In this document: piece after piece, positions 25,931-34,640 of the stretch
How the letters are laid out: the number at the start of each line of letters is the position of its first letter
Position numbering within the stretch: the first letter of the stretch is position 1
DNA from: Burkholderiales bacterium
GTDB taxonomy: Bacteria; Pseudomonadota; Gammaproteobacteria; Burkholderiales; Casimicrobiaceae
Assembly: GCA_025354165.1 (NCBI GenBank)
Contig: JANXNI010000004.1
Location: 1-48,360 of the forward strand
DNA length: 48,360 nucleotides
Reading direction: 5' to 3'
Translations under genes and position numbers: made by a program
The notes under the pieces: generated by a model
Told to the model about the DNA's origin: nothing
What the model saw: the letters and a program-made list of their open reading frames with translations, nothing else
Databases searched by the model: none

Positions 25931-27139
25931 GTGACGAGTTTTAGCGACCGTGTTCGTTTGTGTATCACCCGTATTCGCGTGTCACGTGCCGCTGTGGCCG
26001 GACTGTCGGCACTGTTGCTGGCTTTTACGGCTCACGCTCAAAGTACCGCCAACGGCAAAACCCTCTACAACACCGTGCTGGTGGCGGGTGAAAAAAGCTG
26101 CAGCAACGGCGCCTGTCACGGCCCCGATCCGTCGATGAATCAAAACAAGATCAAGAACGGCACCAGTGCGGCGCACATCGCTTCGACGATCAACACCAAT
26201 CTCGACATGTTGTTTCTGCAGGGCGTTTTGACAACTTCGCAGCTGAACGATCTTGCGGCTTACATCACCAATCCGAACTCGACCAACACCGCACCGATAG
26301 CAACGCTTTCCTCGACCATCATGGGCTTCGGTCAGGTGACGGTCGGCACCACCAGCGCCGCACAAACGGTCACGCTCAAAAACACCGGCGCATCGGCGCT
26401 GCAAGTTTCAGCGCTGACGATGAGCAGCAGCGAATTCGCGTTGGCGACTGCGGGTGGCACTTGTACGGCGACGACCACGCTTGCTGTAGCGGCAAGCTGC
26501 ACCATCGCCATCACGTTCAGCCCTACTGCCGCGAGCGTCCGCTCAGGCACGCTTAGCATCGCGCACAACGCGGTAGGCAGCCCGAGCACGGTGTCGCTCG
26601 CCGGTACGGGCGTCGCGAGCACGAGCAGCACCACAACCGTAATGGTCGAGTATTACTATGCGGCGCTCGACTACTACTTCATCACGTCACGCGCGGGCGA
26701 TATCACCGCGCTTGATGCAGCGTCCGGCTGGGCGCGTACCGGAAAATCTTTCAACGTGTACACCACGCAGCAAATCGGCACCGTGGGGCTCAACCGCTAT
26801 TACTTCGACCAGATTGCCGTGCACAACACACGCGGCTCTCACTTCTATACCGTCGTGCAGGCCGAGAAAGATGCGCTGGCGAGCTTGAATGTGGCCAACG
26901 CGCAAACGCCGCGATTGCCCTACAACGAGGGCGTTGACTCATACGCTTTTGCACCTGTCGTGGAGGGTGTCGGCGGCGCTTGCGCGGCGGGGCAGGTGCC
27001 GGTGTTTCGCATCTTTCGTGGGCAAGCTCGATTTCCCGACAATCCCAATCATCGCTTCACCACCGACACGGCGGTGTACAACAGCTTTGTGGCTTTGGGC
27101 TGGGACGGGGAAGGCGTGAAGTTCTGCACGCCAAGTTAG
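25931..27139 (+). CDS. Secreted cytochrome c (CX4CH), ASH-like and DUF5648-like protein
   Basis: 402 residues from GTG 25931, with AAAGGA about 8 bp upstream. The signal peptide ends AHA-QST (about residue 37). A small cytochrome-like domain (about 38-120) has CSNGACHGPD: the spacing is CX4CH, not CXXCH. Residues about 125-232 form an ASPM-SPD2-Hydin-like (choice-of-anchor D) beta-sandwich: MGFGQVTVGTTSAAQTVTLKN, CTIAITFSP and GTLSIAHNA. Residues about 240-402 are the DUF5648-like module (VEYYYAALDYYFITSR, RTGKSFNVY, SHFYTVVQAEKDAL, NHRFTTDTAVYNSF, GWDGEGVKFC). The whole architecture repeats in the next gene. Probably extracellular or surface-exposed. Heme attachment needs proof, as no clear Met ligand was identified. 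Function unknown. Confidence 0.88.
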   Translation: MTSFSDRVRLCITRIRVSRAAVAGLSALLLAFTAHAQSTANGKTLYNTVLVAGEKSCSNGACHGPDPSMNQNKIKNGTSAAHIASTINTNLDMLFLQGVLTTSQLNDLAAYITNPNSTNTAPIATLSSTIMGFGQVTVGTTSAAQTVTLKNTGASALQVSALTMSSSEFALATAGGTCTATTTLAVAASCTIAITFSPTAASVRSGTLSIAHNAVGSPSTVSLAGTGVASTSSTTTVMVEYYYAALDYYFITSRAGDITALDAASGWARTGKSFNVYTTQQIGTVGLNRYYFDQIAVHNTRGSHFYTVVQAEKDALASLNVANAQTPRLPYNEGVDSYAFAPVVEGVGGACAAGQVPVFRIFRGQARFPDNPNHRFTTDTAVYNSFVALGWDGEGVKFCTPS

Positions 27140-27180
27140 AGAACATTCAAATCTCTGCCGCATAGCGTCGCTTCGGCATG

Positions 27181-27287
27181 CAGCGATCACCACGCTAGAT
27201 GCAGAACTGTTCGATTTGCTTAATCACAATCTACCTGGTGAAGTGACTGATACGAAAGCGACGATCGAAGCGCGGCTGGCGGCCTGA
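27181..27287 (+). pseudogene. Remnant of the 3' end of pckG
   Basis: Codons 27201-27287 read AELFDLLNHNLP, then GEVTDTKATIEARLAA and a TGA stop. This closely matches the PckG C-terminus ([28 protein letters not shown]). Immediately upstream, CACCACGCTAGAT matches CAGCACGCTGGAT of pckG, but about 36 bases between the two blocks are deleted. The rest of pckG is missing. It lies between the two tandem cytochrome/DUF5648 genes, in the same relation as the true pckG to the first of them. Confidence 0.88.
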
Positions 27288-27399
27288 TTTCGTTGTCTGG
27301 GCATTCCGCGCAACGTGCATCCAAGCTGCGCGTCGCCGGTGGGCTTGCCCTAAGCGCCGGAAGGAGGCAAACTCCCAACCCTACGAAAGGGTATGACAA

Positions 27400-28617
27400 A
27401 TGAATCCAGATTCGCTGCGCAGAGCGCACAACCGATACCGCACGCGCAATACCAGTGCTGTTCTGTGGCTTGTTGCGCTGGCCCTCGGAATGGGTGCGCT
27501 CTCCGCCTCTGCGGTGGCGCAGGACACCGTTGAAGGCAAAAGGCTCTACGTTAGTCCGCCAGGGCAGGGTCAGTTGAGTTGCTCGGCGAGTAGTTGCCAT
27601 GGCCCCGATCCCACCGCCAACCTGAACCGGGTCAACAGTGCGGCGAATTTCCCTGCTGTTATCACGGCGGCCACGCAAACTGTGCCGGCGATGGCCTTTC
27701 TGCAAAACCGGTTTTACCCGGCACAACTCGCCAATCTTGCCGCCTTCATCGCCGACCCGCGACAGCCGGATCAACTGCCTGTTGCCACACTGTCACCCGC
27801 GATGGTTACCTTCGATCCGGCGAATCTGGGCACCACCAGCAGTGTGCGCATCGTCACCCTTACCAACACCGGCGTAGTTCCGCTGCAGCTTCGTTCGATC
27901 GCCATAAACACGGATGAGTTCGCATACGCCGTTGGCAACTGCGCGCCGACCGCCACACTCGCTGTCTACAGCGGCTGCAGCATGGGCATCACTTTCACTC
28001 CGAAGATGGTTGGCTTGCGCACGGCCACACTCACCCTAACCCACAATGGCTCCCCTGGCATCACGACGCTTGCGCTCTCAGGCACTGGCAAGCTTGCAGA
28101 CGTCGCCACGACGCGCCCAATGGTGGAATACCGTAACGTCGCGCTCGATTACTACTTCATAACCTCGCGCCTGAGCGACATCGCGCTGCTTGACTCGTTA
28201 GCCGACTGGAGGCGAACCGGAAAATCATTCAACGTATACGCCTCGTCGGTTCTTGGTTCCGCTGGTATCAACCGATACTACTTCGATCAGGTCGCGTTCG
28301 GCGGTTCGCGAGGAACACATTTTTACACACTGGTTGCAGCCGAAAAAGACGGGCTGGATCGCCTCAATCCGCGCAACGTGCCCACGCCGGGGCTACCGTA
28401 CAACGAAGGCGTTGATTCATACGCATTCGCGCCGCTCGTCGAAGGCATTGGTGGCGTCTGCGCACAGGGCCAGATACCTGTCTATCGACTGTTCCGCGGC
28501 CCGACCGTATTCCCCGATAACGCAAACCACCGATTCACCACGGACACAGCGGTTTACAACAGCTTTGTGGCTTTGGGCTGGGACGGTGAAGGCGTTAAGT
28601 TCTGTGTGCCCAATTAG
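27400..28617 (+). CDS. Secreted cytochrome c (CX4CH), ASH-like and DUF5648-like protein, tandem paralogue
   Basis: 405 residues from ATG 27400, preceded by GAAAGGG. The signal peptide is long (hydrophobic core LVALALGMGALSAS, end VA-QDT). The same three domains as in the preceding gene follow in the same order: cytochrome-like part with CSASSCHGPD (again CX4CH); ASH-like part (VTFDPANLGTTSSVRIVTLTN, SGCSMGITFTP, TLTLTHNGSPG); and DUF5648-like module (VALDYYFITSR, RTGKSFNVYASS, THFYTLVAAEKDGL, NHRFTTDTAVYNSF, GWDGEGVKFC). The C-terminal module is much better conserved between the two than the cytochrome part, which suggests selection or gene conversion there. The gene is convergent with the yffB-like gene, with only 7 bp between them. 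Confidence 0.88.
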   Translation: MNPDSLRRAHNRYRTRNTSAVLWLVALALGMGALSASAVAQDTVEGKRLYVSPPGQGQLSCSASSCHGPDPTANLNRVNSAANFPAVITAATQTVPAMAFLQNRFYPAQLANLAAFIADPRQPDQLPVATLSPAMVTFDPANLGTTSSVRIVTLTNTGVVPLQLRSIAINTDEFAYAVGNCAPTATLAVYSGCSMGITFTPKMVGLRTATLTLTHNGSPGITTLALSGTGKLADVATTRPMVEYRNVALDYYFITSRLSDIALLDSLADWRRTGKSFNVYASSVLGSAGINRYYFDQVAFGGSRGTHFYTLVAAEKDGLDRLNPRNVPTPGLPYNEGVDSYAFAPLVEGIGGVCAQGQIPVYRLFRGPTVFPDNANHRFTTDTAVYNSFVALGWDGEGVKFCVPN

Positions 28618-28624
28618 AGAGGCG

Positions 28625-28978
28625 TTACCCAGCCGTCAGTAGCGCCAACGCCGCGACGTCCGTGCCGATCACGAGCGCATCACCGTGCGTGATGACCGGG
28701 CGCTTGATGGTGCTGACGTGCTTGAGCATCACGGCAATCGCGGATTCGCCGTTAACTACACTGGCTCTGGTCGCGGCATCGAGTTCGCGCCAGGTCGTGC
28801 CCTTGCGATTGAGCAAAACCTCCCAGCCGCGCGCCTTCACCCACTGCCGCAGTAGCACCTCGGGAACGCCCTGTTTCTTGTAGTCGTGAAACGTGTAGCT
28901 GATGCCGTGCACATCAAACCAGTCGCGCGCTTTTTTCACGCTGTCACAATTGGGAATGCCGTAAATCTGAATCATCAT
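28625..28978 (-). CDS. ArsC/Spx-family protein, YffB type
   Basis: 117 residues, thioredoxin-like ArsC fold. The N-terminus IQIYGIPNCDSVKKARDWF carries the single conserved Cys in NCDS; the mid-region YHDYKK-like segment (FHDYKKQGVP) and LLNRKGTTWREL are YffB signatures, and KRPVI is the usual C-terminal cis-Pro/Arg block. Members resemble arsenate reductase but lack proven arsenate activity; a glutathione-dependent thiol reductase has been proposed. Its ATG lies 3 bp after the stop of the upstream GGDEF-EAL gene (TAGGTAATG), so the two are likely cotranscribed. The actual start may be the first or second of two adjacent ATG codons. Confidence 0.93.
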   Translation of the reverse strand: MMIQIYGIPNCDSVKKARDWFDVHGISYTFHDYKKQGVPEVLLRQWVKARGWEVLLNRKGTTWRELDAATRASVVNGESAIAVMLKHVSTIKRPVITHGDALVIGTDVAALALLTAG

Positions 28979-28981
28979 TAC

Positions 28982-31084
28982 CTAATTTTCAAATGTTGCG
29001 GTCCGCAACCAGACCATGAAATCGCTTGCACACATCGGATGCGCAATCAGAAATCCTTGCGTGGCATGCACATGCATTCGCCGCAGAATCGTGCGCTGCG
29101 CTTCCGTTTCAACGCCTTCGGCAATCGTGAGCATACCGAGGCTGGAGGCAAGGCGAATGGTCGCTTCGGTAATGGCGTAACAGTCTCGCGAATCGGTCAA
29201 TTCCCGTACGAAAGACTGGTCAATTTTTAGTCGATCAATTGGCAAGGTGCGCAAGTGCGACAGCGAAGAATATCCGGTACCAAAATCATCAATCGCGAGC
29301 CCGATGCCGGCCGTAGTTAGCGCGGCCAGTGTCGTTGTCGTATCGTCACCTTCATGCATCAACATGCGCTCGGTGAGTTCAAGTTCGAGGTTTGCGCCCA
29401 CCAGATTGTGGCGCTTCAGCGCATCAAGCACCGATTCAACGAAGTTCGCCGCCCGGAACTGAACGCTAGACAGATTCACCGCCACGCGCGGCTCACGCCA
29501 GCCCGCCGCCTTCCACGCTTTTACCTGTCCCAGCGCTTCATCCAGCACCCACTGGCCAATCGGCGCGATAAGCTGCAAACCTTCGGCTATATGGATGAAC
29601 TGAGTGGGCCCAATCAGGCCGAGGTCGGGATGTCGCCAGCGGATGAGCGCTTCAACACCAATCAGGGCACCATCGGGCTCGCTGACCTGGGGTTGATAGA
29701 AAAGCTCGAACTCAGCGTTCCGAATCGCATCGCCTAGCTGTGACTCGATGGTTAGCGCCTGATCGGCCGCGCGCGCCAGTGATGGATCGAAAAAGCGTAA
29801 CGTGGCCCTGCCTTGCGACTTCGCGAGATACATCGCCGCGTCGGCATTTTTCAGGAGCGCCATCACGCTTCGACCGTCATCGGGGAACTGCGCCACACCA
29901 ATCGATGCCGTCACAGTCATGCGACGCCCTTCGATATTCAGAGGCCGCGCCAACGCATCGAGCAGACGCTCTCCGAAGGCGGCGAGAATGTCGCGACTGC
30001 CGCCCTGCCGATGCACAACAACAAACTCATCGCCGCCGAGACGTGACAGCAACGCGTCATCTCCACATTCAGCTTTCAATCGTTCAGCAAAGGTCACCAG
30101 AAGCTCGTCTCCGGCAGCATGCCCGAGCGAATCATTGATCCGTTTGAAATGATCAATGTCGATGAACAGCACGGCAAGTGCGGCCTGCGTTTCGCCCGCC
30201 CCGTCGACTAACAATTCAAGCCGCTCGTTGAGCTGCGCTCGGTTCGCCAGCCCGGTCAACGAGTCGTGCATCGCGAGAAAGTGAATGCGCGCCGCGTCGG
30301 CCATGCGCTCGGTCATGTCGCGCACAATACTCATGCGAATGGTGGTACCGTCCCATTGCAAATTACGCGGCGTAAATTGCACCGGGATGCGCGAGCCGTT
30401 CTTGTGAACAAGCACACTGTCATACGCGGTTTCCCGCGCTAACGCCATCGCCGCGAGTGCTTCTGTCCGCGCGTCCACCGCCATGAATTTCAGCGGATCC
30501 TGACCGACCACCTCATCGTAGGTGTAGCCAAGCATACGCAGCAACGGCGGATTGACATCGACAATTTTTCCGCCCTCGTGAAACACAACACCCTCGGTGC
30601 TCGCCGCCATGAATTTGCGCAGGCGCTCAACGGCCTCACGTGCCTCTTTGATTGCCTCGCGGTGCGCCGTCACGTTCGACATCAGCACATAGCACAGCAA
30701 AAACTCACCGTCAGCGCCCATGTCTGGCACCAGATGAACGTCGAACCAGAAGCCGCTGTGATCCTCTCGCGGCAAGTAATATTCGAACTTGATGGCCTGC
30801 CGCTGCTCCAGCATCATATTGACAAACGGCAATGCGGCGTTGGCGATTTCTTCACCTGCCGCATCGCCGAAAGTCATTCCGATCAGCGCCGTTTGATCTT
30901 GCCCCACGAGGCGCGCGAACCGGGCATTTGAATACACAAAGCGCAGTGTCTTGACATTGAAGCAGGCGAGACTGACGGGCAAATTTTCGGTTAGAGCGCG
31001 CAACTGTTCCGGCGTCGCCGACGAAGCGGTAACTGGTTCCGGATAATCGGGTTTTGCGGGCAACCCTGACGAATCGGCGCTCAT
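28982..31084 (-). CDS. PAS-PAS-GGDEF-EAL cyclic-di-GMP signalling protein
   Basis: 700 residues, no membrane segment, so cytosolic. Two PAS domains (about residues 25-145 and 150-270) are followed by GGDEF (about 275-435) and EAL (about 450-695). The active-site RLGGDEF is intact near residue 350, so diguanylate cyclase activity is possible. The EAL part keeps VEALIRWRHP, AVNLSS, LELTER, IDDFGTGYSS, LKIDQSF and AEGVETEAQ, so phosphodiesterase activity is also possible. Which one dominates cannot be read from sequence. No heme or flavin ligand was confidently identified in the PAS domains. The gene ends 3 bp before the yffB-like start, and no biofilm or flagellar genes are nearby. Confidence 0.95.
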   Translation of the reverse strand: MSADSSGLPAKPDYPEPVTASSATPEQLRALTENLPVSLACFNVKTLRFVYSNARFARLVGQDQTALIGMTFGDAAGEEIANAALPFVNMMLEQRQAIKFEYYLPREDHSGFWFDVHLVPDMGADGEFLLCYVLMSNVTAHREAIKEAREAVERLRKFMAASTEGVVFHEGGKIVDVNPPLLRMLGYTYDEVVGQDPLKFMAVDARTEALAAMALARETAYDSVLVHKNGSRIPVQFTPRNLQWDGTTIRMSIVRDMTERMADAARIHFLAMHDSLTGLANRAQLNERLELLVDGAGETQAALAVLFIDIDHFKRINDSLGHAAGDELLVTFAERLKAECGDDALLSRLGGDEFVVVHRQGGSRDILAAFGERLLDALARPLNIEGRRMTVTASIGVAQFPDDGRSVMALLKNADAAMYLAKSQGRATLRFFDPSLARAADQALTIESQLGDAIRNAEFELFYQPQVSEPDGALIGVEALIRWRHPDLGLIGPTQFIHIAEGLQLIAPIGQWVLDEALGQVKAWKAAGWREPRVAVNLSSVQFRAANFVESVLDALKRHNLVGANLELELTERMLMHEGDDTTTTLAALTTAGIGLAIDDFGTGYSSLSHLRTLPIDRLKIDQSFVRELTDSRDCYAITEATIRLASSLGMLTIAEGVETEAQRTILRRMHVHATQGFLIAHPMCASDFMVWLRTATFEN

Positions 31085-31168
31085 GTCAAATCACGGAAAC
31101 TACGGAGAGATGAAGCAAGGCTGCTCAGTTTAAGGAATAACTAGAGAGTAGCGAGTACAAAAACGGCT

Positions 31169-31975
31169 TTAAATCACCTTTTTGCGAATTTGTGTCACGA
31201 TGGTTTCGATCAGGATGACCACAATGAAAATCGTTAACAAAATCAGTGCCACGCGTTGCCACTGAATCAGGTCAATCGCCGCGTTCAGCGCCATGCCGAT
31301 GCCGCCCGCCCCGACCAGGCCCAGCACCGCCGATTCGCGTACGTTAATGTCCCAGCGGAACAGGGCGACCGACCAGAACGTCGGTAACACCTGTGGCCAA
31401 TAGCCCATAATGATTTGCTGCATACGGGTTGCGCCAGCGGCCTGTAGTGCTTCGATGCTGCCCCTGTTCGATTCTTCAACTGCCTCGGAAAACATCTTGC
31501 CGATGAAGCCGATAGAGTGGAAGGCAATCGCCAACGCGCCCGCCAATGGCCCCGGCCCGAACATCGCCACAAAAAACAGCGCCCAGATCAACGTTGAGAT
31601 GGACCGCGTCGCCACCAGAATAAATTTGGCGATCAGGTTTACCCAGAGAAACGGCGTCGCGTTGCCGGCAGCAAGAAAACCTACCGGGATGCCCATCATA
31701 AGGCCGAGGATCGTCGCCATCGCCGACATGTGCATTGTTTCGACCAATGCAGGCCACACGGCCGGCCAGAAGTGTTCCCAGTCAATCGGCCACATGCGAC
31801 TGCCCATATCGACGACCTGCTCCGGAGCGTCGTACAAGAATTCTGGAATGATCTCGATGGTTTTTAGCGCCCACGCGACGGCGGCCGCCATGACGAAGAA
31901 CACGGCAAACCGCGCCAGCCGTTGTAGTGGCGTGAAGCGAATCCACCGCTGCATTTCGAGGGAAGCTGAGGTCAT
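31169..31975 (-). CDS. phnE: Phosphonate-type ABC transporter permease (PhnE family), second copy
   Basis: 268 residues with about six membrane helices. The cytoplasmic coupling loop EAVEESNRGSIEALQAAGATRMQQIIMGYWPQVLP is typical of PhnE. The C-terminal GAGGIGMALNAAIDLIQWQRV matches the family's last conserved block. The start overlaps the stop of the upstream permease by ATGA, so translation is coupled. The two permeases are different proteins (a heterodimeric channel is likely) rather than identical copies. It is the last gene of the operon; no clear terminator follows. Confidence 0.93.
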   Translation of the reverse strand: MTSASLEMQRWIRFTPLQRLARFAVFFVMAAAVAWALKTIEIIPEFLYDAPEQVVDMGSRMWPIDWEHFWPAVWPALVETMHMSAMATILGLMMGIPVGFLAAGNATPFLWVNLIAKFILVATRSISTLIWALFFVAMFGPGPLAGALAIAFHSIGFIGKMFSEAVEESNRGSIEALQAAGATRMQQIIMGYWPQVLPTFWSVALFRWDINVRESAVLGLVGAGGIGMALNAAIDLIQWQRVALILLTIFIVVILIETIVTQIRKKVI

Positions 31976-32775
31976 CGAAACACCCGCTTCACATAAATTT
32001 GCAGCACTTCGCCGATCATCACCAAACCGATGATGCAGAGGATGATGCCCGCGACAAAGTTGTAATCGAAGCGCTGAAACGCCGAGAACAAGGTGCCACC
32101 AATGCCGCCCGCGCCGACCACACCAACCATCGTCGAATTGCGCAAATTGCTGTCAGTCTCATACGCCACAAAGCCGATGAAGCGGTTCATCACCTGAGGC
32201 ACCACGCCGTAAGCGATCACATTCATGAACGACGCGCCGGTGGCGCGCACCGCCTCAATCTGCTTCTTAGAGATTTCTTCGATGGCTTCGGATAGCAATT
32301 TGCCGACGAAACCAATGCTCGCGAAGGTGAGCGCGATGATGCCCGCAAGCGCACCGAACCCCACTGCTTTCACCGCAATGATCGCGACGATCACAGGATG
32401 GAAAGACCGGCAAAAAATGATCAGTAAACGAGCCAGCCAGCTTACCCAGACGGGCATCAGATTGCGCGCCGCAAGGACAGCAATCGGGATGGCCAGCGCC
32501 GTCCCGATCAGTGATGACAGAAACGCAATTTGCAGCGATTCCAGCAAACCCGGAATGATGTCGGTTTCAGTGAAATTCGGTGGGAAAAAACCGGCGAGGA
32601 ACCGCACGCCGTAACCGACACCCTTTTCAATGCGATCAAGCGACAGGCCAAGCGTAGCTGCGGCATACACGAGATAGACAAATACCGCGACGTACGCGAG
32701 ACGCTTGCCAAGTGACGGCGCAAAAAAGTCAGCGCGCGTGACGATGGATTTATCGGCGAGCGAAGCAACGTTCAT
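31972..32775 (-). CDS. phnE: Phosphonate-type ABC transporter permease (PhnE family), first copy
   Basis: 267 residues from ATG 32775, which overlaps the phnC stop (ATGA); the frame is open 4 codons further up. About six helices. Family blocks: [28 protein letters not shown] (coupling loop with the EAA-type motif) and [20 protein letters not shown]. It forms the inner-membrane channel with the second permease, driven by PhnC. Two separate PhnE-type permeases in one operon also occur in some characterised phosphonate and hypophosphite uptake systems (family knowledge). Confidence 0.93.
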   Translation of the reverse strand: MNVASLADKSIVTRADFFAPSLGKRLAYVAVFVYLVYAAATLGLSLDRIEKGVGYGVRFLAGFFPPNFTETDIIPGLLESLQIAFLSSLIGTALAIPIAVLAARNLMPVWVSWLARLLIIFCRSFHPVIVAIIAVKAVGFGALAGIIALTFASIGFVGKLLSEAIEEISKKQIEAVRATGASFMNVIAYGVVPQVMNRFIGFVAYETDSNLRNSTMVGVVGAGGIGGTLFSAFQRFDYNFVAGIILCIIGLVMIGEVLQIYVKRVFR

Positions 32776-33530
32776 GTCGCCAACCAATCCTGGCCACCGT
32801 AGATTTTCTTGAGGATATCGCTGTCCAGTCCGTCCGGCGTACCGTCATAAACTACCAGACCGCCGCTCATGCCGATTACGCGTTGGGCGAATCTTTTGCC
32901 GAGATCAACCTGATGAATATTGATCATCACGGGAATGTTGTTTTCCGCCGCCAGATCGCGCATGACTTCCATGATTTCGACTGACGTCTTGGGATCGAGC
33001 GAAGAGGTCGGTTCATCCGCGAGCAACAAACCAGGCGACTGCATCACCGCACGAGCGATGCCCACGCGTTGCCGTTGTCCGCCTGACAATTCGTCCGCAC
33101 GGCGATTGGCAAAATCCGCCAACCCCACGCGCTTCAGGAGGGCAAACGCTTTCTGAATATCCGCCTCATCGAACTTGCGCCGCCACGCGGCCCACGCGTT
33201 CATGTACCCGAGTCGGCCCGAAAGCACGTTCTCCATGACGGTCAAACGCTCAACGAGGTTGTACTCCTGAAACACCATGCCGATGCGACGTCGCGCCTCA
33301 CGCAGCGGCTGCCCTGAGAGTTTGGCGAGATCCTGTCCTTCAAACAGAATTTCGCCCGCCGTCGGGTTGATGAGGCGGTTGACGCAGCGGATCAGCGTGG
33401 ACTTTCCAGTGCCCGACGGCCCAATAATCGCGGTGATGCCGCGACCTTCGATATCGAGGGAAATGTCTTTGAGTACAGGCTTTCCGGGGACGTATTCTTT
33501 AACGAGGTGTTTGATGGACAGAGTTGACAT
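32772..33530 (-). CDS. phnC: Phosphonate-type ABC transporter ATPase (PhnC)
   Basis: 252 residues. Walker [10 protein letters not shown] (about residues 37-45), Q-loop [19 protein letters not shown], signature [14 protein letters not shown], Walker [13 protein letters not shown], and the H-loop INIHQVDL. Length and the [14 protein letters not shown] insert are typical of PhnC. It powers import by the two PhnE permeases; ligands are delivered by the two PhnD-type binding proteins upstream in the transcript. A 53-bp nested inverted repeat lies in the 93-bp gap to the preceding phnD. Confidence 0.96.
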   Translation of the reverse strand: MSTLSIKHLVKEYVPGKPVLKDISLDIEGRGITAIIGPSGTGKSTLIRCVNRLINPTAGEILFEGQDLAKLSGQPLREARRRIGMVFQEYNLVERLTVMENVLSGRLGYMNAWAAWRRKFDEADIQKAFALLKRVGLADFANRRADELSGGQRQRVGIARAVMQSPGLLLADEPTSSLDPKTSVEIMEVMRDLAAENNIPVMINIHQVDLGKRFAQRVIGMSGGLVVYDGTPDGLDSDILKKIYGGQDWLAT

Positions 33531-33560
33531 AGAGTGATCGGTGGCGGCTGACAGGAGACG

Positions 33561-33613
33561 CGTGACGCAAGGTTGTGACTTGGTCCGCTACGGGTCACCC
33601 GGCATCCGTCACG
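33561..33613 (-). promoter_or_regulatory. Nested inverted repeat in the phnD-phnC gap
   Basis: CGTGACG (33561-33567) pairs with CGTCACG (33607-33613); inside, GTGAC (33575-33579) pairs with GTCAC (33594-33598). No U tract follows on the minus strand. Such intercistronic hairpins often protect the mRNA of the upstream binding-protein gene or attenuate the downstream transporter genes; that role is inferred. Confidence 0.55.
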
Positions 33614-33623
33614 TTCTAAAAGG

Positions 33624-34622
33624 TTACTTCTTCTGCGCGGCAGCTTCGCGCTCGGATTCCTTCACATAAGCGGCTTTGCCAAAGCTTTCGCCGCCCGCAG
33701 CTGCGACCTGACGCACTGGTTCCCACGTCGTTTTGTAGTTGATCGGGAAGAAGCGATCCGCGCCGTCAAACGCTTTCTGCATTTCTGGCGTGAAGCGGTA
33801 GTCGTAGAAGCACGACAGCACTTTGTCCGCGAGTTTGGGGGTCAGGTCGTGTGCGTAGGCAAAACTGGAGGTCGGAAACTTCTTACTGCGATACACAACA
33901 CGGAAGTCACTGTCCTTGATCTGGCCGCGGCGGGCCATGCGCTCATAGACGTCGGAGGCGACGGGTGCCGCATCGTAATCGCCTTTTTGTACCCCCAGGA
34001 TGGAGGAGTCATGTTTGCCAGAATAGACGACGGTGTAATCTTTTTCCGGAGTGACGCCGAGCGCGGGAAACAGCGCGCGGGGTGCCATGTTGCCGGAGTT
34101 TGACGAAGGCGCGGTATGCGCGACTTTTTTGCCTTTCAGGTCGGCGAGCGTGTGAATCGGCCCACTGGCCTTGACCACGACGATCAGGTTGTAACCCTGA
34201 AATTCTTTCTCATAGCCTTTTACGGCGAACGGAATCGCACCCGCGACGTTCACGGCGAAGGCCGTTGGCCCAGTCGAGAAGCCCGCTACATGTAAGCGCC
34301 CGGAGCGCATCGCTTCAATTTCAGCTGCGTTATTTTGCACCTGAAAAAACACGACTTTTTTGCCGGTACAGGTGGCGAGATGCGCTGTGAACGGCGCAAA
34401 AATCTTCTCGTAAACGGCGGGGTCTTCTACCGGCGTATACGCCCATACCAGCGTCGAGGGATCCTTCCACTTCTTCGGATCCTTCGGCACATCAGCCACC
34501 ATATCTCCGTTATCGTCGCAGTAATTCACATCCAGTTCACCGCGGTTTTTGCACGTGGCTTGTGACCACACGTTGGTTGCGAGCAGTGCAAATGCAGTGG
34601 CAGCTATCAATACTTTTTTCAT
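33624..34622 (-). CDS. phnD: Phosphonate/phosphite-type ABC binding protein (PhnD family), second of two
   Basis: 332 residues from ATG 34622 (MKKVLIAATAFALLA), chosen because AGAGGA lies 7 bp upstream; an ATG 6 bp earlier is too close. Signal peptide to about residue 21 (NVWS-QAT). The mature N-terminus CKNRGELDVNYCDDNGD is shared with the next protein and unusual. PhnD blocks: EAMRSGRLHVAGFSTGP, TLADLKGKKVAHTAPSSNSG (ligand-binding Ser/Thr cluster) and GDYDAAPVASDVYERM. The C-terminal tail is Lys/Glu/Ala-rich. It binds a phosphorus oxyanion such as phosphonate, phosphite or hypophosphite in the periplasm; which one cannot be read. No C-P lyase or ptxD is in the window. Confidence 0.93.
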   Translation of the reverse strand: MKKVLIAATAFALLATNVWSQATCKNRGELDVNYCDDNGDMVADVPKDPKKWKDPSTLVWAYTPVEDPAVYEKIFAPFTAHLATCTGKKVVFFQVQNNAAEIEAMRSGRLHVAGFSTGPTAFAVNVAGAIPFAVKGYEKEFQGYNLIVVVKASGPIHTLADLKGKKVAHTAPSSNSGNMAPRALFPALGVTPEKDYTVVYSGKHDSSILGVQKGDYDAAPVASDVYERMARRGQIKDSDFRVVYRSKKFPTSSFAYAHDLTPKLADKVLSCFYDYRFTPEMQKAFDGADRFFPINYKTTWEPVRQVAAAGGESFGKAAYVKESEREAAAQKK

Positions 34623-34640
34623 CGTCATTTCCTCTTTCCG

